From positions 1 through 26,252 of the IMG/VR virus record IMGVR_UViG_3300024518_002903: DNA of 26,252 bases. The stretch is one strand, 5' to 3'. This document shows, piece after piece, positions 1-7,429 of this stretch; positions within the stretch are counted from its first letter, which is position 1, and the number at the start of each line of letters is the position of its first letter. This DNA comes from a virus. Made by a program: the position numbers and the translations under genes. A model generated the notes under the pieces. It was given only the letters and a program-made list of their open reading frames with translations, was not told the origin of the DNA and ran no database searches.

Positions 1-68
1 ATGCCCGAGAACGATGTGGCGACGTGGACTTCGACAGCCGTTCGGATTGCCTTCATGCGTGACGGCAC
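1..68 (-). CDS. Partial gene downstream of the gp10-like gene (3' end outside window)
   Basis: Only the first 18-22 codons lie in the window; the frame runs off the left edge. From the ATG at 56 it reads MKAIRTAVEVHVATSFSG. An in-frame GTG at 68 directly follows the TAA stop of the upstream gene and has a purine-rich stretch before it, so it is an alternative start. In HK97-type phages the next gene after the gp10-like one often encodes a tail terminator or tail-tube protein. That is a positional inference only, because the visible sequence is too short to assign to a family. Confidence 0.5.
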   Translation of the reverse strand, partial: MPSRMKAIRTAVEVHVATSFSG

Positions 69-497
69 TTAGACCCCCGCCTCTCTCTTCCAGTTTTTGA
101 GAAAGATGTCCTCGAACTTCGGCGCGACCTTTTCAATCGCGGGTGAGAGAAACGGGCGCTCCGGGTATCGTCCGAGCCCGAGCTCGTGGATTTTCCCGTA
201 AAACAATTCGGTGCCGACTTCGATCGCGAACGGAAGCGGCCTGAGGTCCGGGCCGATGCTGCGCCGCAAGTTTCCGATGCGTGCCGTCAAGTGCTTCGGG
301 TCGGGTGGAGTCATGCCGCTGCGCTTCCCGCCGCCACCCTTGAGAATCTGAACGTCTGCGGCATCCTCTTGGATGAGGTCCGCAGCCTTTATCAGGCTCT
401 TCCTCAGGATGTCGAAGTTCTCACCTGGGTCGAGCTTCTTGAGCGCGCGGCGCAGCTCCTTGCTGCCCGTCACTGAAACGCGCATCGCGACGACCAC
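69..497 (-). CDS. HK97 gp10-like tail-completion / head-tail connector protein
   Basis: The product is 142 aa. Its second half has the hallmark of the HK97 gp10 family: a strand region reading IEVGTELFYGKIHELG, then RPFLSPAIEK and a C-terminal helix. These proteins sit at the head-tail interface and help join tail to head. The N-terminal half (SKELRRALKKLDP) is helical, as usual in the family, and the length is normal. The GTG at 497 overlaps the stop of the connector gene (TAGTG) and has a GAAGG ribosome site 8 nt upstream; an ATG at 485 is the alternative. It follows the gp6-like connector gene, the expected morphogenesis order. Confidence 0.82.
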   Translation of the reverse strand: MVVAMRVSVTGSKELRRALKKLDPGENFDILRKSLIKAADLIQEDAADVQILKGGGGKRSGMTPPDPKHLTARIGNLRRSIGPDLRPLPFAIEVGTELFYGKIHELGLGRYPERPFLSPAIEKVAPKFEDIFLKNWKREAGV

Positions 498-1426
498 TAC
501 GTCGACCTTCGCCTAAACGGTGCCATCGCGGGAATCGTCTCGCGCGCCCAGATGTCTTTGTCGAACGTGATCGTGGACGCCGGGTCGACGCCCTTTGACA
601 GTAGGCCGCGCCATCCAGAGCCCGACTGCACCGTCTCCTTGTAACGCGCGACGGCGAGCGAGGTCGCAGCCATCACGAGCGTCTCGGGAATCGTGACGTA
701 TCCGTAGTCGTAGGTGACGACGATGTTCCGTCGGCCATTGGCCCACTGAACCGGATCGTCGCCAGAGATGCGGACGAGTTTGCCGTCCTCGAGATCCTGC
801 TCGATGCCCTCGAAGTCCGTGTCCTCGACGAGCGCGGTCCCGCCCTCAGTCAGCGAAGTAACCTCGATGATCGGGTAGTGGTCGAGGTAGATCTCGTCCG
901 AGTTGTGGCCGTCCTGTTTCTCTGCGGTGGCCGTGGCCTGCACGATGCTCCTGCCCATCCACTTCTGCATCTCGTTCGTGACGCCCGCAATCAGGGAGTT
1001 GAGCACCGTGTCGCGGTCTGCGTCGGTGCCCGCGATGTCTGCGTCGAGCTTCACCTTGGCGAGCGTCGTGAACGGGTCGGTCACTCCGGTGACGGAGTTC
1101 ATCACGTACTCGCCCGAGAGGTTCATCGCGGTAGGCGTACCGCCCACGGCTGAGACTTCGAGCCAGAGCGTACCGACCGCCATCGACAAGCCCGTCGACT
1201 GCTTGAACGTCTCGAGGTTCGAAAGCGTGACGGCCTCCGTCAGGTCGTCGCCGGCCTGGTTATTCTGAAGCCGAACGGTGATCGAGTTCCCGGTGCCAGG
1301 AGGATCAGATAGCCGAATCGTCATCTCAGAGAGAATGTTCTCGACCGAGAAGGCGTTGGTCTGCGACGCCGCGACGGGCGCGGAGATCAGCCCTGCGATA
1401 TTCTGGGTCGCGCCGCGCCACGGCAT
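497..1426 (-). CDS. gp6-like head-tail connector with an extra N-terminal beta-rich domain
   Basis: The product is 309 aa. From about residue 115 it resembles gp6-type connectors, which form a ring under the portal: helices with DRDTVLNSLIAGVTNEMQKWMGR, a YLDHYPIIEVTSL strand, a VEDTDFE segment, and RRNIVVTYDYGY before C-terminal helices. Typical gp6 proteins are roughly 100-200 aa, so the first ~115 residues are additional. That part is rich in Ser, Thr, Asn and Val (TIRLSDPPGTGNSITVRL) and looks like a beta-sandwich, broadly like the product of the next gene upstream. The ATG at 1426 lies just after the upstream stop (TGAAATG). The connector call is fairly firm; a surface-exposed role for the extra domain is inferred. 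Confidence 0.78.
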   Translation of the reverse strand: MPWRGATQNIAGLISAPVAASQTNAFSVENILSEMTIRLSDPPGTGNSITVRLQNNQAGDDLTEAVTLSNLETFKQSTGLSMAVGTLWLEVSAVGGTPTAMNLSGEYVMNSVTGVTDPFTTLAKVKLDADIAGTDADRDTVLNSLIAGVTNEMQKWMGRSIVQATATAEKQDGHNSDEIYLDHYPIIEVTSLTEGGTALVEDTDFEGIEQDLEDGKLVRISGDDPVQWANGRRNIVVTYDYGYVTIPETLVMAATSLAVARYKETVQSGSGWRGLLSKGVDPASTITFDKDIWARETIPAMAPFRRRST

Positions 1427-1427
1427 T

Positions 1428-2000
1428 TCAGAATTGCTCCATTGATATGTTCCCGTCCCACGCTGTAGCGGTTCCGAGATTCAGCACGAGGTAAAAAACC
1501 TCAGGGATTGCTATGTCGATCTCCTGGGACGCGGTAGTGATTCCGCCTTCCGCCTGGGCTGCCGGAACGAACACGAGCACATGGTTCGCCTCTGTCGCGA
1601 AGCTCGCAGACGAAACGATCGTGTAGAACGTCGCCTCGTGAGGGCGCTTCACTTTTAGGTTGATCGTCCAAGTGGCCGTGTCGGCTGTGACGTTGTCGGA
1701 GTCGAGCCAGATGCGGAGCCCGATGGCTCCTGGCTCAAGCTTGAACGGTCCGAATTGAGTATCGGCTGAGATCGGTCCCGTCAGAATCCGAGAGTCGTGG
1801 TCGCAGAAACCGTCGAGCGATCCCGTGAGTTGGATCAACGGTCGAGGGCCTCCCGCCTGAGCGGCGGGCGTGTCCTCGGTGTCGGTGCAGGCTGAGTCCA
1901 TGAGGACGTTGGGGTAGTGGTCGCCGTCGACCGCGTAGGCGTCGAGCGCAAGGAACATGAACGCGCACAGCACGCCCCAGAATATCGAGCGTAGCCTCAT
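1428..2000 (-). CDS. Signal-peptide protein in the capsid module, possible secreted or decoration protein
   Basis: The 190-aa product has a clear Sec-type signal peptide: MRLR, a hydrophobic core (IFWGVLCAFMFLALDA) and a likely cut after AYA near residue 23. The mature part has two Cys (ACTDTED, GFCDHD) and a long beta-rich region (GLRIWLDSDNV, TWTINLKVKR, VFYLVLNLG) suggesting one jelly-roll or beta-sandwich domain. I do not recognise a family. The ATG overlaps the preceding stop (ATGA). It lies between the major capsid gene and the connectors, where decoration proteins are commonly encoded, but cytoplasmic head assembly conflicts with a Sec signal. It could instead be exported to act on the host envelope. 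Confidence 0.7.
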   Translation of the reverse strand: MRLRSIFWGVLCAFMFLALDAYAVDGDHYPNVLMDSACTDTEDTPAAQAGGPRPLIQLTGSLDGFCDHDSRILTGPISADTQFGPFKLEPGAIGLRIWLDSDNVTADTATWTINLKVKRPHEATFYTIVSSASFATEANHVLVFVPAAQAEGGITTASQEIDIAIPEVFYLVLNLGTATAWDGNISMEQF

Positions 2001-2281
2001 GTCTCCCCCCGGTTGAGCCCGCCGTCGTCCTTCCGGTCGTTCGACGCCTTCGCCTTGCGCTCCTTCTTCTCGGCCTTCGGCTTCTTCTCCTCGTGGCCCG
2101 GGGGTCGCGATGCGATCCCTGCAGCGAGTCGTTCTGCCAGTGTCGACTTCGTTGGGAAGTTCCCCTTTCCTGCGGAGATGCCGCCGATCTCCTCGAGCCG
2201 CTCAGCGGAATCTCGGCTAGAGCCGGGACGCGCGAGCCGCCTGATCTTCTCCAGTCGCTGTTGAATCTCGAACTCTGTCAT
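1997..2281 (-). CDS. Small charged hypothetical protein downstream of the major capsid gene
   Basis: The product is 94 aa. It starts MTEFEIQQRLEKIRRLARPG and ends in a Lys/Glu-rich low-complexity tail (EEKKPKAEKKERKAKASN). The open frame extends further upstream, but the ATG at 2281 is chosen because it has a GGGAG ribosome site 8 nt before it and because the longer form would run into the capsid gene. The N-terminus looks helical; the tail is probably disordered and could bind nucleic acid. Small Lys/Glu-rich proteins next to capsid genes are common in siphoviruses and have varied roles, so no function is assigned. Its stop overlaps the next ATG (ATGA). Confidence 0.68.
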   Translation of the reverse strand: MTEFEIQQRLEKIRRLARPGSSRDSAERLEEIGGISAGKGNFPTKSTLAERLAAGIASRPPGHEEKKPKAEKKERKAKASNDRKDDGGLNRGET

Positions 2282-2300
2282 ACGTGAATCTCCCAAGGGA

Positions 2301-2341
2301 GAGAGAAGGCCCGCCCCCAAGTCGAGGGCGGGCGATCTCTC
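2301..2341 (-). terminator. Strong hairpin after the major capsid gene, possible terminator or mRNA stabiliser
   Basis: A perfect 8-bp stem (GCCCGCCC at 2309-2316 with GGGCGGGC at 2326-2333, 9-nt loop) is extended by a further 6-bp GAGAGA/TCTCTC stem across a 2x2 internal loop. It lies between the stop of the capsid gene (2355) and the ribosome site of the next gene. On the transcribed strand it is followed by CTTCTCTCTCCC, pyrimidine-rich but not a true U-run. It is therefore more likely an attenuating or 3'-end-protecting hairpin that keeps capsid mRNA high than a complete terminator. Confidence 0.55.
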
Positions 2342-2354
2342 AGGGTGAATCGGA

Positions 2355-3641
2355 TTACGACGTGATGGCGTCGATCTCCTTGATGCCAACCGCGTCGACC
2401 AGCTGTCCGTCCATCCTCTCGGTGAACTTGAACTGAGTCGTATCGGTTGCGAACCCAACGTCAGTGCTGACCTTCGCCTCGATGCCGCCCTTGCGGACGA
2501 CCGCGTAGCTCGTGAGATCACCGAAGATGAGGTCGCCAGCGGTTGCCGGGACGTGGTAGACCGGCCGTCCGAAGATCGTGCCGATCGCCGAGGGCAGGTT
2601 CGCGTCGGTGACAGGCATCCGAGCTCCGTTGCCGGACTGGAGCACCTGGTTACCGTTGCCGTCCACGAGATTCGTGAGCAGCGTTGCGACGAGCGTGCCT
2701 GCGAGCCACGTACCGTTAGGCTGATACGCCTTGCCCAGCGCGAAGAACAACGTCGCGAGGTCCGCTGACACGAGGTTTGTCGTGGTTGCCGAAGTCACGA
2801 TTCCGCCCGCGAGCGCACCCGTGAGGTTGGGCGAGGTCCCGTTCGTCGTGAGGATCTGTGTATCCTCGAGCAGGCCGATGCCCTGGCCCACGCGAGAACT
2901 CATGATCTGCATGACGTTGAACGCCGAGTCGGCGAGCAGCTCATCCGAGAGGATGATCCGAGCGCCGAGCTTGTGCGGGATGAGCATCACGGACGTTGTG
3001 GCCGGGTTGGCTTCGGCCGGGGCCGCGCCTTCCGCAGCTGTCACGGCCGTGACCGCTCCGACGGTGGGGACGCGGAGCGTGTTGCCCGCGGTGGTGAAGT
3101 TCTGGCAGAGCGGTGCGATCACCGCCGACTGCTGCTTTGCGATCTCGATGACGTTCGAGAACGACTGCGGGAGCAGGTTCGCGCCCGATCCCGAGGTCAG
3201 AGCCGTCGGGTCCGAGAGGTCGAGGGCGCCTTCGAGCAGGTTCGCGCGGGCATAGGCTTCGTCGGCCTTCACCCTCGCCATGCGCTGCAAGGCGACGTCG
3301 TTGGTGCGGAGCCCCGTGAGCCATTGATTGTTCCAGTGATCCTGGTCGGGATCCCTGGAGCCCTTGAAGTAGGGTTTCGCGCGGAGCAGGTTGCGGTAGA
3401 GCGCGTCCTCGGGCTGGCTCCGAGTGACAATCCGACCTTCCGATCGGTTCGTCTCGACGGGGCCGTCGGGCGTGAGGTCGCTCACGTTCGTGCGGTCGGG
3501 CGTCTCGGCGAGAACGGCGATCTGTCGACCGATGCCCTCGATGAGTTGCTCCTCCCGCTTCGCCAACACGGAGTTGACCATCGCAGCCAAGGCCGACGTT
3601 TTGTTGTCGTCCTCAGGCGGAGTATTTAGTTCTGCTGACAT
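2355..3641 (-). CDS. HK97-fold major capsid protein
   Basis: The product is 428 aa and forms the head shell. After a charged N-terminal helical region (about 1-110) it has the usual pattern of the phage_capsid family: LLPQSFSNVIEIAKQQSAV, TLRVPTVGAVTAVTAAEG, the IPHKLGARIILSDELLADS region, GIGLLEDTQILTTNG, the loop GRPVYHVP and a C-terminal strand region. The N-terminal part is coiled-coil-like and may act as a cleaved delta domain, consistent with the protease just upstream. The ATG at 3641 has GGAAGG about 10 nt upstream and overlaps the end of the protease gene by 29 nt. A hairpin follows the stop. Confidence 0.93.
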   Translation of the reverse strand: MSAELNTPPEDDNKTSALAAMVNSVLAKREEQLIEGIGRQIAVLAETPDRTNVSDLTPDGPVETNRSEGRIVTRSQPEDALYRNLLRAKPYFKGSRDPDQDHWNNQWLTGLRTNDVALQRMARVKADEAYARANLLEGALDLSDPTALTSGSGANLLPQSFSNVIEIAKQQSAVIAPLCQNFTTAGNTLRVPTVGAVTAVTAAEGAAPAEANPATTSVMLIPHKLGARIILSDELLADSAFNVMQIMSSRVGQGIGLLEDTQILTTNGTSPNLTGALAGGIVTSATTTNLVSADLATLFFALGKAYQPNGTWLAGTLVATLLTNLVDGNGNQVLQSGNGARMPVTDANLPSAIGTIFGRPVYHVPATAGDLIFGDLTSYAVVRKGGIEAKVSTDVGFATDTTQFKFTERMDGQLVDAVGIKEIDAITS

Positions 3642-4659
3642 TCGATTTCACCTTCCCGGTCGCCTGAGCCAGAAGCTCGTCGACCGTTTTTCTGATGCGG
3701 ACGTCTTGCTCATCCATCGCTGCGGATAGCAGCCGTCCGAACTCTTCTGTGTCAATGGGCGAGGTCACGCCCGAGAGATCCCAGTTGTCGACCGGAGGCA
3801 GGTCAGCCTCGGGCTCGGGATCGGGTTTAACTTCGACGTCGATCGCGTCGTCGCTTCTGTCGCTCCTCTCGTCTGCCAGCGCGGTCGCCAGCTCTGCGGG
3901 GAGCAGGATTCTTTGGCCTCCGATCTCGACCTCTACGAGCTGCGAGGCTTCGTCCTCGAGGTCTGTGCCTGATGCCACGGAGTTGATGAGATCAGCGACG
4001 GTTGCGCCTGACGCCATCGCGTCGCGCGAATCGTTGCGGAGCCACTGGAGGATCTTGGTCGTGTCGCCAGGAACTCGCTCGGGCTCTTGGGAGTCGTCGG
4101 CCATGCCGCGCCAGAAGTTTTGGACGTCGCCTTCGGAGCTGTCTGCGCGTCCGATGAGCGCGGCGGTGTCTGCGCCTAGCGCGACAACGGAACCCTCTCG
4201 CGCGATCCACTCCTCGAAGTAAATCCCCCAGCGCGCGGGACCGTTCGCGGTCTCCGCATCTACGAAGTGCGGGTGGTCGGACGGGAGGTTCACGCGCCGG
4301 ATTGACTTGCCGGGCACCTCGTCCCACCGGATCGACACCGCGTTGACGTGGCCCTCGGCGATCATGTGCGCGAGGTCGCGCCGCGCCTCGGCCATTGGGC
4401 CGTTCATCTCGATGTTCCCTCTCGCGAGCAGGCGCGGGGGGGAGTCGCCGAGGTTTTTGGTCGGGTTCGTGACCGAGCCCAGCGTCCCGTTCGGATCGTT
4501 CCAGTGTGATGCCAGAAGTGGCATACGCTCGGGAATCTGCCCGCCCTTGATCGAGAGGACGTGCCCGTCGGAGGCTTCGCCCTCGGTGGCGAGTGTCATC
4601 TCGAACACGCCGTCCGTGCCGATGCTCTCGATTCGTGCTGTTCTCTCGTACTTACTCAT
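3613..4659 (-). CDS. Prohead maturation protease with acidic scaffold-like C-terminus
   Basis: The product is 348 aa. The first ~180 residues match the HK97-type prohead serine protease layout: a conserved His in LLASHW (H52), the strand LLARGNIEM, a helix, then the catalytic Ser in HVNAVSIRW (S109). The remaining half is acidic (EVKPDPEPEADLPP) and ends in a helical segment with Lys/Arg, as expected for a fused scaffold that is degraded during maturation. Length exceeds a protease-only protein (about 200 aa), supporting fusion. The ATG overlaps the upstream stop (ATGA), and the 3' end overlaps the capsid gene. The protease call is firm; the scaffold role is inferred from composition and position. 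Confidence 0.85.
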   Translation of the reverse strand: MSKYERTARIESIGTDGVFEMTLATEGEASDGHVLSIKGGQIPERMPLLASHWNDPNGTLGSVTNPTKNLGDSPPRLLARGNIEMNGPMAEARRDLAHMIAEGHVNAVSIRWDEVPGKSIRRVNLPSDHPHFVDAETANGPARWGIYFEEWIAREGSVVALGADTAALIGRADSSEGDVQNFWRGMADDSQEPERVPGDTTKILQWLRNDSRDAMASGATVADLINSVASGTDLEDEASQLVEVEIGGQRILLPAELATALADERSDRSDDAIDVEVKPDPEPEADLPPVDNWDLSGVTSPIDTEEFGRLLSAAMDEQDVRIRKTVDELLAQATGKVKSNVSRTKYSA

Positions 4660-5297
4660 GTCAGGCCCTCGTCGTAGAGCATCGTCGAGTTAAATCCGAC
4701 GGCCCCGATATGGGTGGTTTCTTTTGTGAGGTCGTGATCGACCATCGGCGAAAACCCCGCCGCCTTCGCCTTCTCCGAGAAGTAGATGTCCTCACCCCGG
4801 TAGACGTACCCGTCGCCGTAAGCGACGTACTCGGTCATAAACCACGGGCGGGGCATCGCCTGGAACACGCGCGCCTCGATGAGCGCAACTCCAAAGCCCA
4901 TCCTGTAAACCTTCTCGAGGCCCTTCTCGTGTCGCCCTGTCGAGACCGGCTGGAGCTTCGCGTCGATCGCCGTTCCTCGTAGCGGTAGCGTCCTGGTCGT
5001 CGCGTTGATCCCGACCCACGGCCGCCCATGCTCAAGGAGTCTGTGGGCCGTGTCGTTCGGAAAGCTATGGTCCGAGTCGATCCAGAGCAGGTGCGTCGCC
5101 TCGAGCTTGTCGATCGCGCGCTCTGCTAGTTCCTGTCTAACGGCCGGGAGAATCGAACTCGAGGCTGTCACCGTGACGACCTCCTCGACGCCCTTCGACC
5201 TCACGTTCGAGAGTCTGAGCACCATCGCCGCAAGCGAGAAGGCATACTGAGCCTTGACGTTCTCGAGATGCGGTAGGCATATTGCGAGCCTGCCCAT
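4656..5297 (-). CDS. Glycosyltransferase-like protein (GT-A type) in the head operon
   Basis: The product is 213 aa. It begins with a strand (RLAICLPH) and has LLWIDSDHSFP with a D-x-D metal-binding motif (D74, D76), then an acidic GEDIYF (E169, D170) and a late His in VDHDL, a pattern seen in GT-A fold glycosyltransferases. Similar proteins occur between portal and protease genes in other phages. The protein may transfer sugar to virion proteins or to DNA. It is joined to its neighbours by ATGA overlaps on both sides, so it is co-expressed with the head genes. The fold call is good; substrate and acceptor are unknown. Confidence 0.72.
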   Translation of the reverse strand: MGRLAICLPHLENVKAQYAFSLAAMVLRLSNVRSKGVEEVVTVTASSSILPAVRQELAERAIDKLEATHLLWIDSDHSFPNDTAHRLLEHGRPWVGINATTRTLPLRGTAIDAKLQPVSTGRHEKGLEKVYRMGFGVALIEARVFQAMPRPWFMTEYVAYGDGYVYRGEDIYFSEKAKAAGFSPMVDHDLTKETTHIGAVGFNSTMLYDEGLT

Positions 5298-7429
5298 CAG
5301 TCGTTCACCGGAGTGAGGAAACAGCGGCAGTTGATCGAGTTGCCTGCGCTCAGTGCGCCGCCACCCGCCCCCACACCTGGCGCGTCTGCGGCTTCATTCC
5401 CGAGATCGAACGGCTGGCCGACGTCCCTGACCTGGCCCTCGGCGAACTGATGCGAGTCGCGAACGTCGGCGTCGAGGTTCGTATTCCAGCGCTTCTGATC
5501 GACGTCCATCACCTCGAACGCCTCGAGCTGCGCCGTCTGACTGGCCTTGAGGATCTCGGTGCGCGCGATCGTGCGCGCGTCTGTTCTGACTCGCTTCTTG
5601 AACTCCGTCTTGATCCGCTTCGCGATCTGGTCGACGCTCTCACCCTTGCCGGTAGCGTCGGCGAGCATGGCCCCCAGCCGCTTCTTCGTGGTGGCGTTCA
5701 CATTCGTGACGAGGTCTGCGCCCTGACGCCTGAGCACCTTCTGCATCTCGGGCGTGAACGCAAAGGCATCGTCGCCACCACCGAGCCCAGTCAGCGTCTC
5801 GCGTAGGATCTCGATGAAGGCCGCTTGCCTGATCGGCTCCGCTCGGATCTCGAACAGCCGCGCCCACTCGTCGGGGTCGATCAGCAGCTCGGGATCGACG
5901 GCGCGGGTGCGTTGATCCTCGAGCAGCCGCAGAACGCTCTCGAGTTGCGCGCGGAAGATCGTGCGAATCGCCCGGAGCATGATCGGGACGAACTGCTTCT
6001 CGCGCTTGATCTGGCGCTTCCACTCGTTTTCGGGCGAGAAGTGCTCAGCGCGGGATCGCGAGGTTCGCGCCTGATGCGTGTTGAAGGGGTAGTAGGTATA
6101 CGGGTCACCCCCTGAGCGGCCGTCTCCTTCGTCCTCGGGGTCGAGGTCGACCGGCTCGAGATCGCCGAGCGCGCCTGGCTGATCGCCTGGGAAGTCGTCG
6201 AATCCGTCAATGTCGTAGGGTTGCTGGCCCATGTTCGCGACGGGCAGCTCACCCCAGTCGATCGGGTCGAGCCCGCGATCCTGGCGGACTTGATTGACCG
6301 AGCGAACCATGCCGAGAAGGTCTGACGCTTCTTGCTTGAGGGTGAATTCCTTGTCGTCCGAGACGAACTCCTCGAACTGGACGAAGATGCCCGAGTCGAA
6401 GTCCGGCGCGAGTTGTAGCGTGAGCGCATCGGCGATCAGGTTCGCGACGGGCTTCACGGCGTGGCGGTCAAAGACGTACTGATTCGTCTCGGCGCTGGAG
6501 CGGTCGCCTGATACGACCTGGCCGAGAATCGAGCGCGGGACCGAGTAGCCCATGAGCTGCTCGTCTCGCCAGAACTCAAGCAGCGGGACGACGTCCGCGC
6601 CGCTCTGCATCATCATCTCGATGAGCTTGTATCCGACGGGCAAGATCGCGGGGGAGTCGGTGTTCTTTCCGAAGCGCGTGTTGTAGTTCTTGCTCCACTC
6701 TGCGGCGAACCTGTCGCGCTCTGTCTTTGAGAACGCCGTCGCGTCGACGCCCGTCTCAAGGACGGACTTAGGGGTCGCGTCCTTCTCGTAACGCCTGCGT
6801 AGGTGCTGCCCTGCGAACTTCAGACCGTCGGCGGTAACCGCCTCGGGTGCGAGGTAACCCTCGCTCGCCCACATATTCTCGGGGTCGGGGAAGAAGAAGC
6901 GAATGACCTGATCGGCAGGAAGGAACTCCTCGGAGCCCGCGCCGTTGCGTACCCTGTACCGCTCGACGACGCCGTTCGTGACGAGCGGGACGATGTTCGT
7001 CGGCGGGATCGGGTGCAGCTCGAGCGGAGTCCCGAGCATCGACCCGACCTTGAGCCAGTACGCCTCGCCTACCGTGACGATCCATTGACCAGTCAGACGG
7101 AGAAGCTGTGAGCGGGTGATGTTCGGGTGCGGGCGGTCGAGCACCATCTTGAGCGGGTGGTCGTCGAGGATCTCGTCGACCACTGTGCCGTCCCGCTCGC
7201 GTCGCTTGAGCTTCACTTCTGGGTTCAGGGTCGATACGCGGGTCGCGATGGCGCGTGTGGCGGTGTCTGCGATCCCGAGCGACTCGCGCAGTAGAACGTC
7301 GTGCGAGGGCTGGTTTGCGATGCCAGGGCCGAAGTCCCTGAAGCCCGGCGGTTGGAAGTCCATAGGGGGTCCGCTGGCCCGCTTCCCGCTAACCCAGCTC
7401 GCTATGCGCTCTCTGGCTTCTGAGATCAT
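5297..7429 (-). CDS. Portal protein fused to a MuF-like head morphogenesis domain
   Basis: The product is 710 aa. Residues about 40-400 match HK97-type portal proteins, which form the dodecameric DNA entry ring: DHPLKMVLDRPHPN, LTGQWIVTVGEAYWLK, ELHPIPPTNIVPL, FFFPDPENMWASEG, VPRSILGQV and DRSSAETNQYVF. A Pro/Asp-rich linker (about 410-450) leads to a helical region and a C-terminal MuF-type domain (about 570-710), with RTDARTIARTEILKAS and the signature KRWNTNLDADVRDSH through NSINCRCFL. Portal and MuF are usually separate neighbouring genes, so this is a fusion. ATGA overlaps tie it to the terminase and glycosyltransferase genes. Confidence 0.92.
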   Translation of the reverse strand: MISEARERIASWVSGKRASGPPMDFQPPGFRDFGPGIANQPSHDVLLRESLGIADTATRAIATRVSTLNPEVKLKRRERDGTVVDEILDDHPLKMVLDRPHPNITRSQLLRLTGQWIVTVGEAYWLKVGSMLGTPLELHPIPPTNIVPLVTNGVVERYRVRNGAGSEEFLPADQVIRFFFPDPENMWASEGYLAPEAVTADGLKFAGQHLRRRYEKDATPKSVLETGVDATAFSKTERDRFAAEWSKNYNTRFGKNTDSPAILPVGYKLIEMMMQSGADVVPLLEFWRDEQLMGYSVPRSILGQVVSGDRSSAETNQYVFDRHAVKPVANLIADALTLQLAPDFDSGIFVQFEEFVSDDKEFTLKQEASDLLGMVRSVNQVRQDRGLDPIDWGELPVANMGQQPYDIDGFDDFPGDQPGALGDLEPVDLDPEDEGDGRSGGDPYTYYPFNTHQARTSRSRAEHFSPENEWKRQIKREKQFVPIMLRAIRTIFRAQLESVLRLLEDQRTRAVDPELLIDPDEWARLFEIRAEPIRQAAFIEILRETLTGLGGGDDAFAFTPEMQKVLRRQGADLVTNVNATTKKRLGAMLADATGKGESVDQIAKRIKTEFKKRVRTDARTIARTEILKASQTAQLEAFEVMDVDQKRWNTNLDADVRDSHQFAEGQVRDVGQPFDLGNEAADAPGVGAGGGALSAGNSINCRCFLTPVND

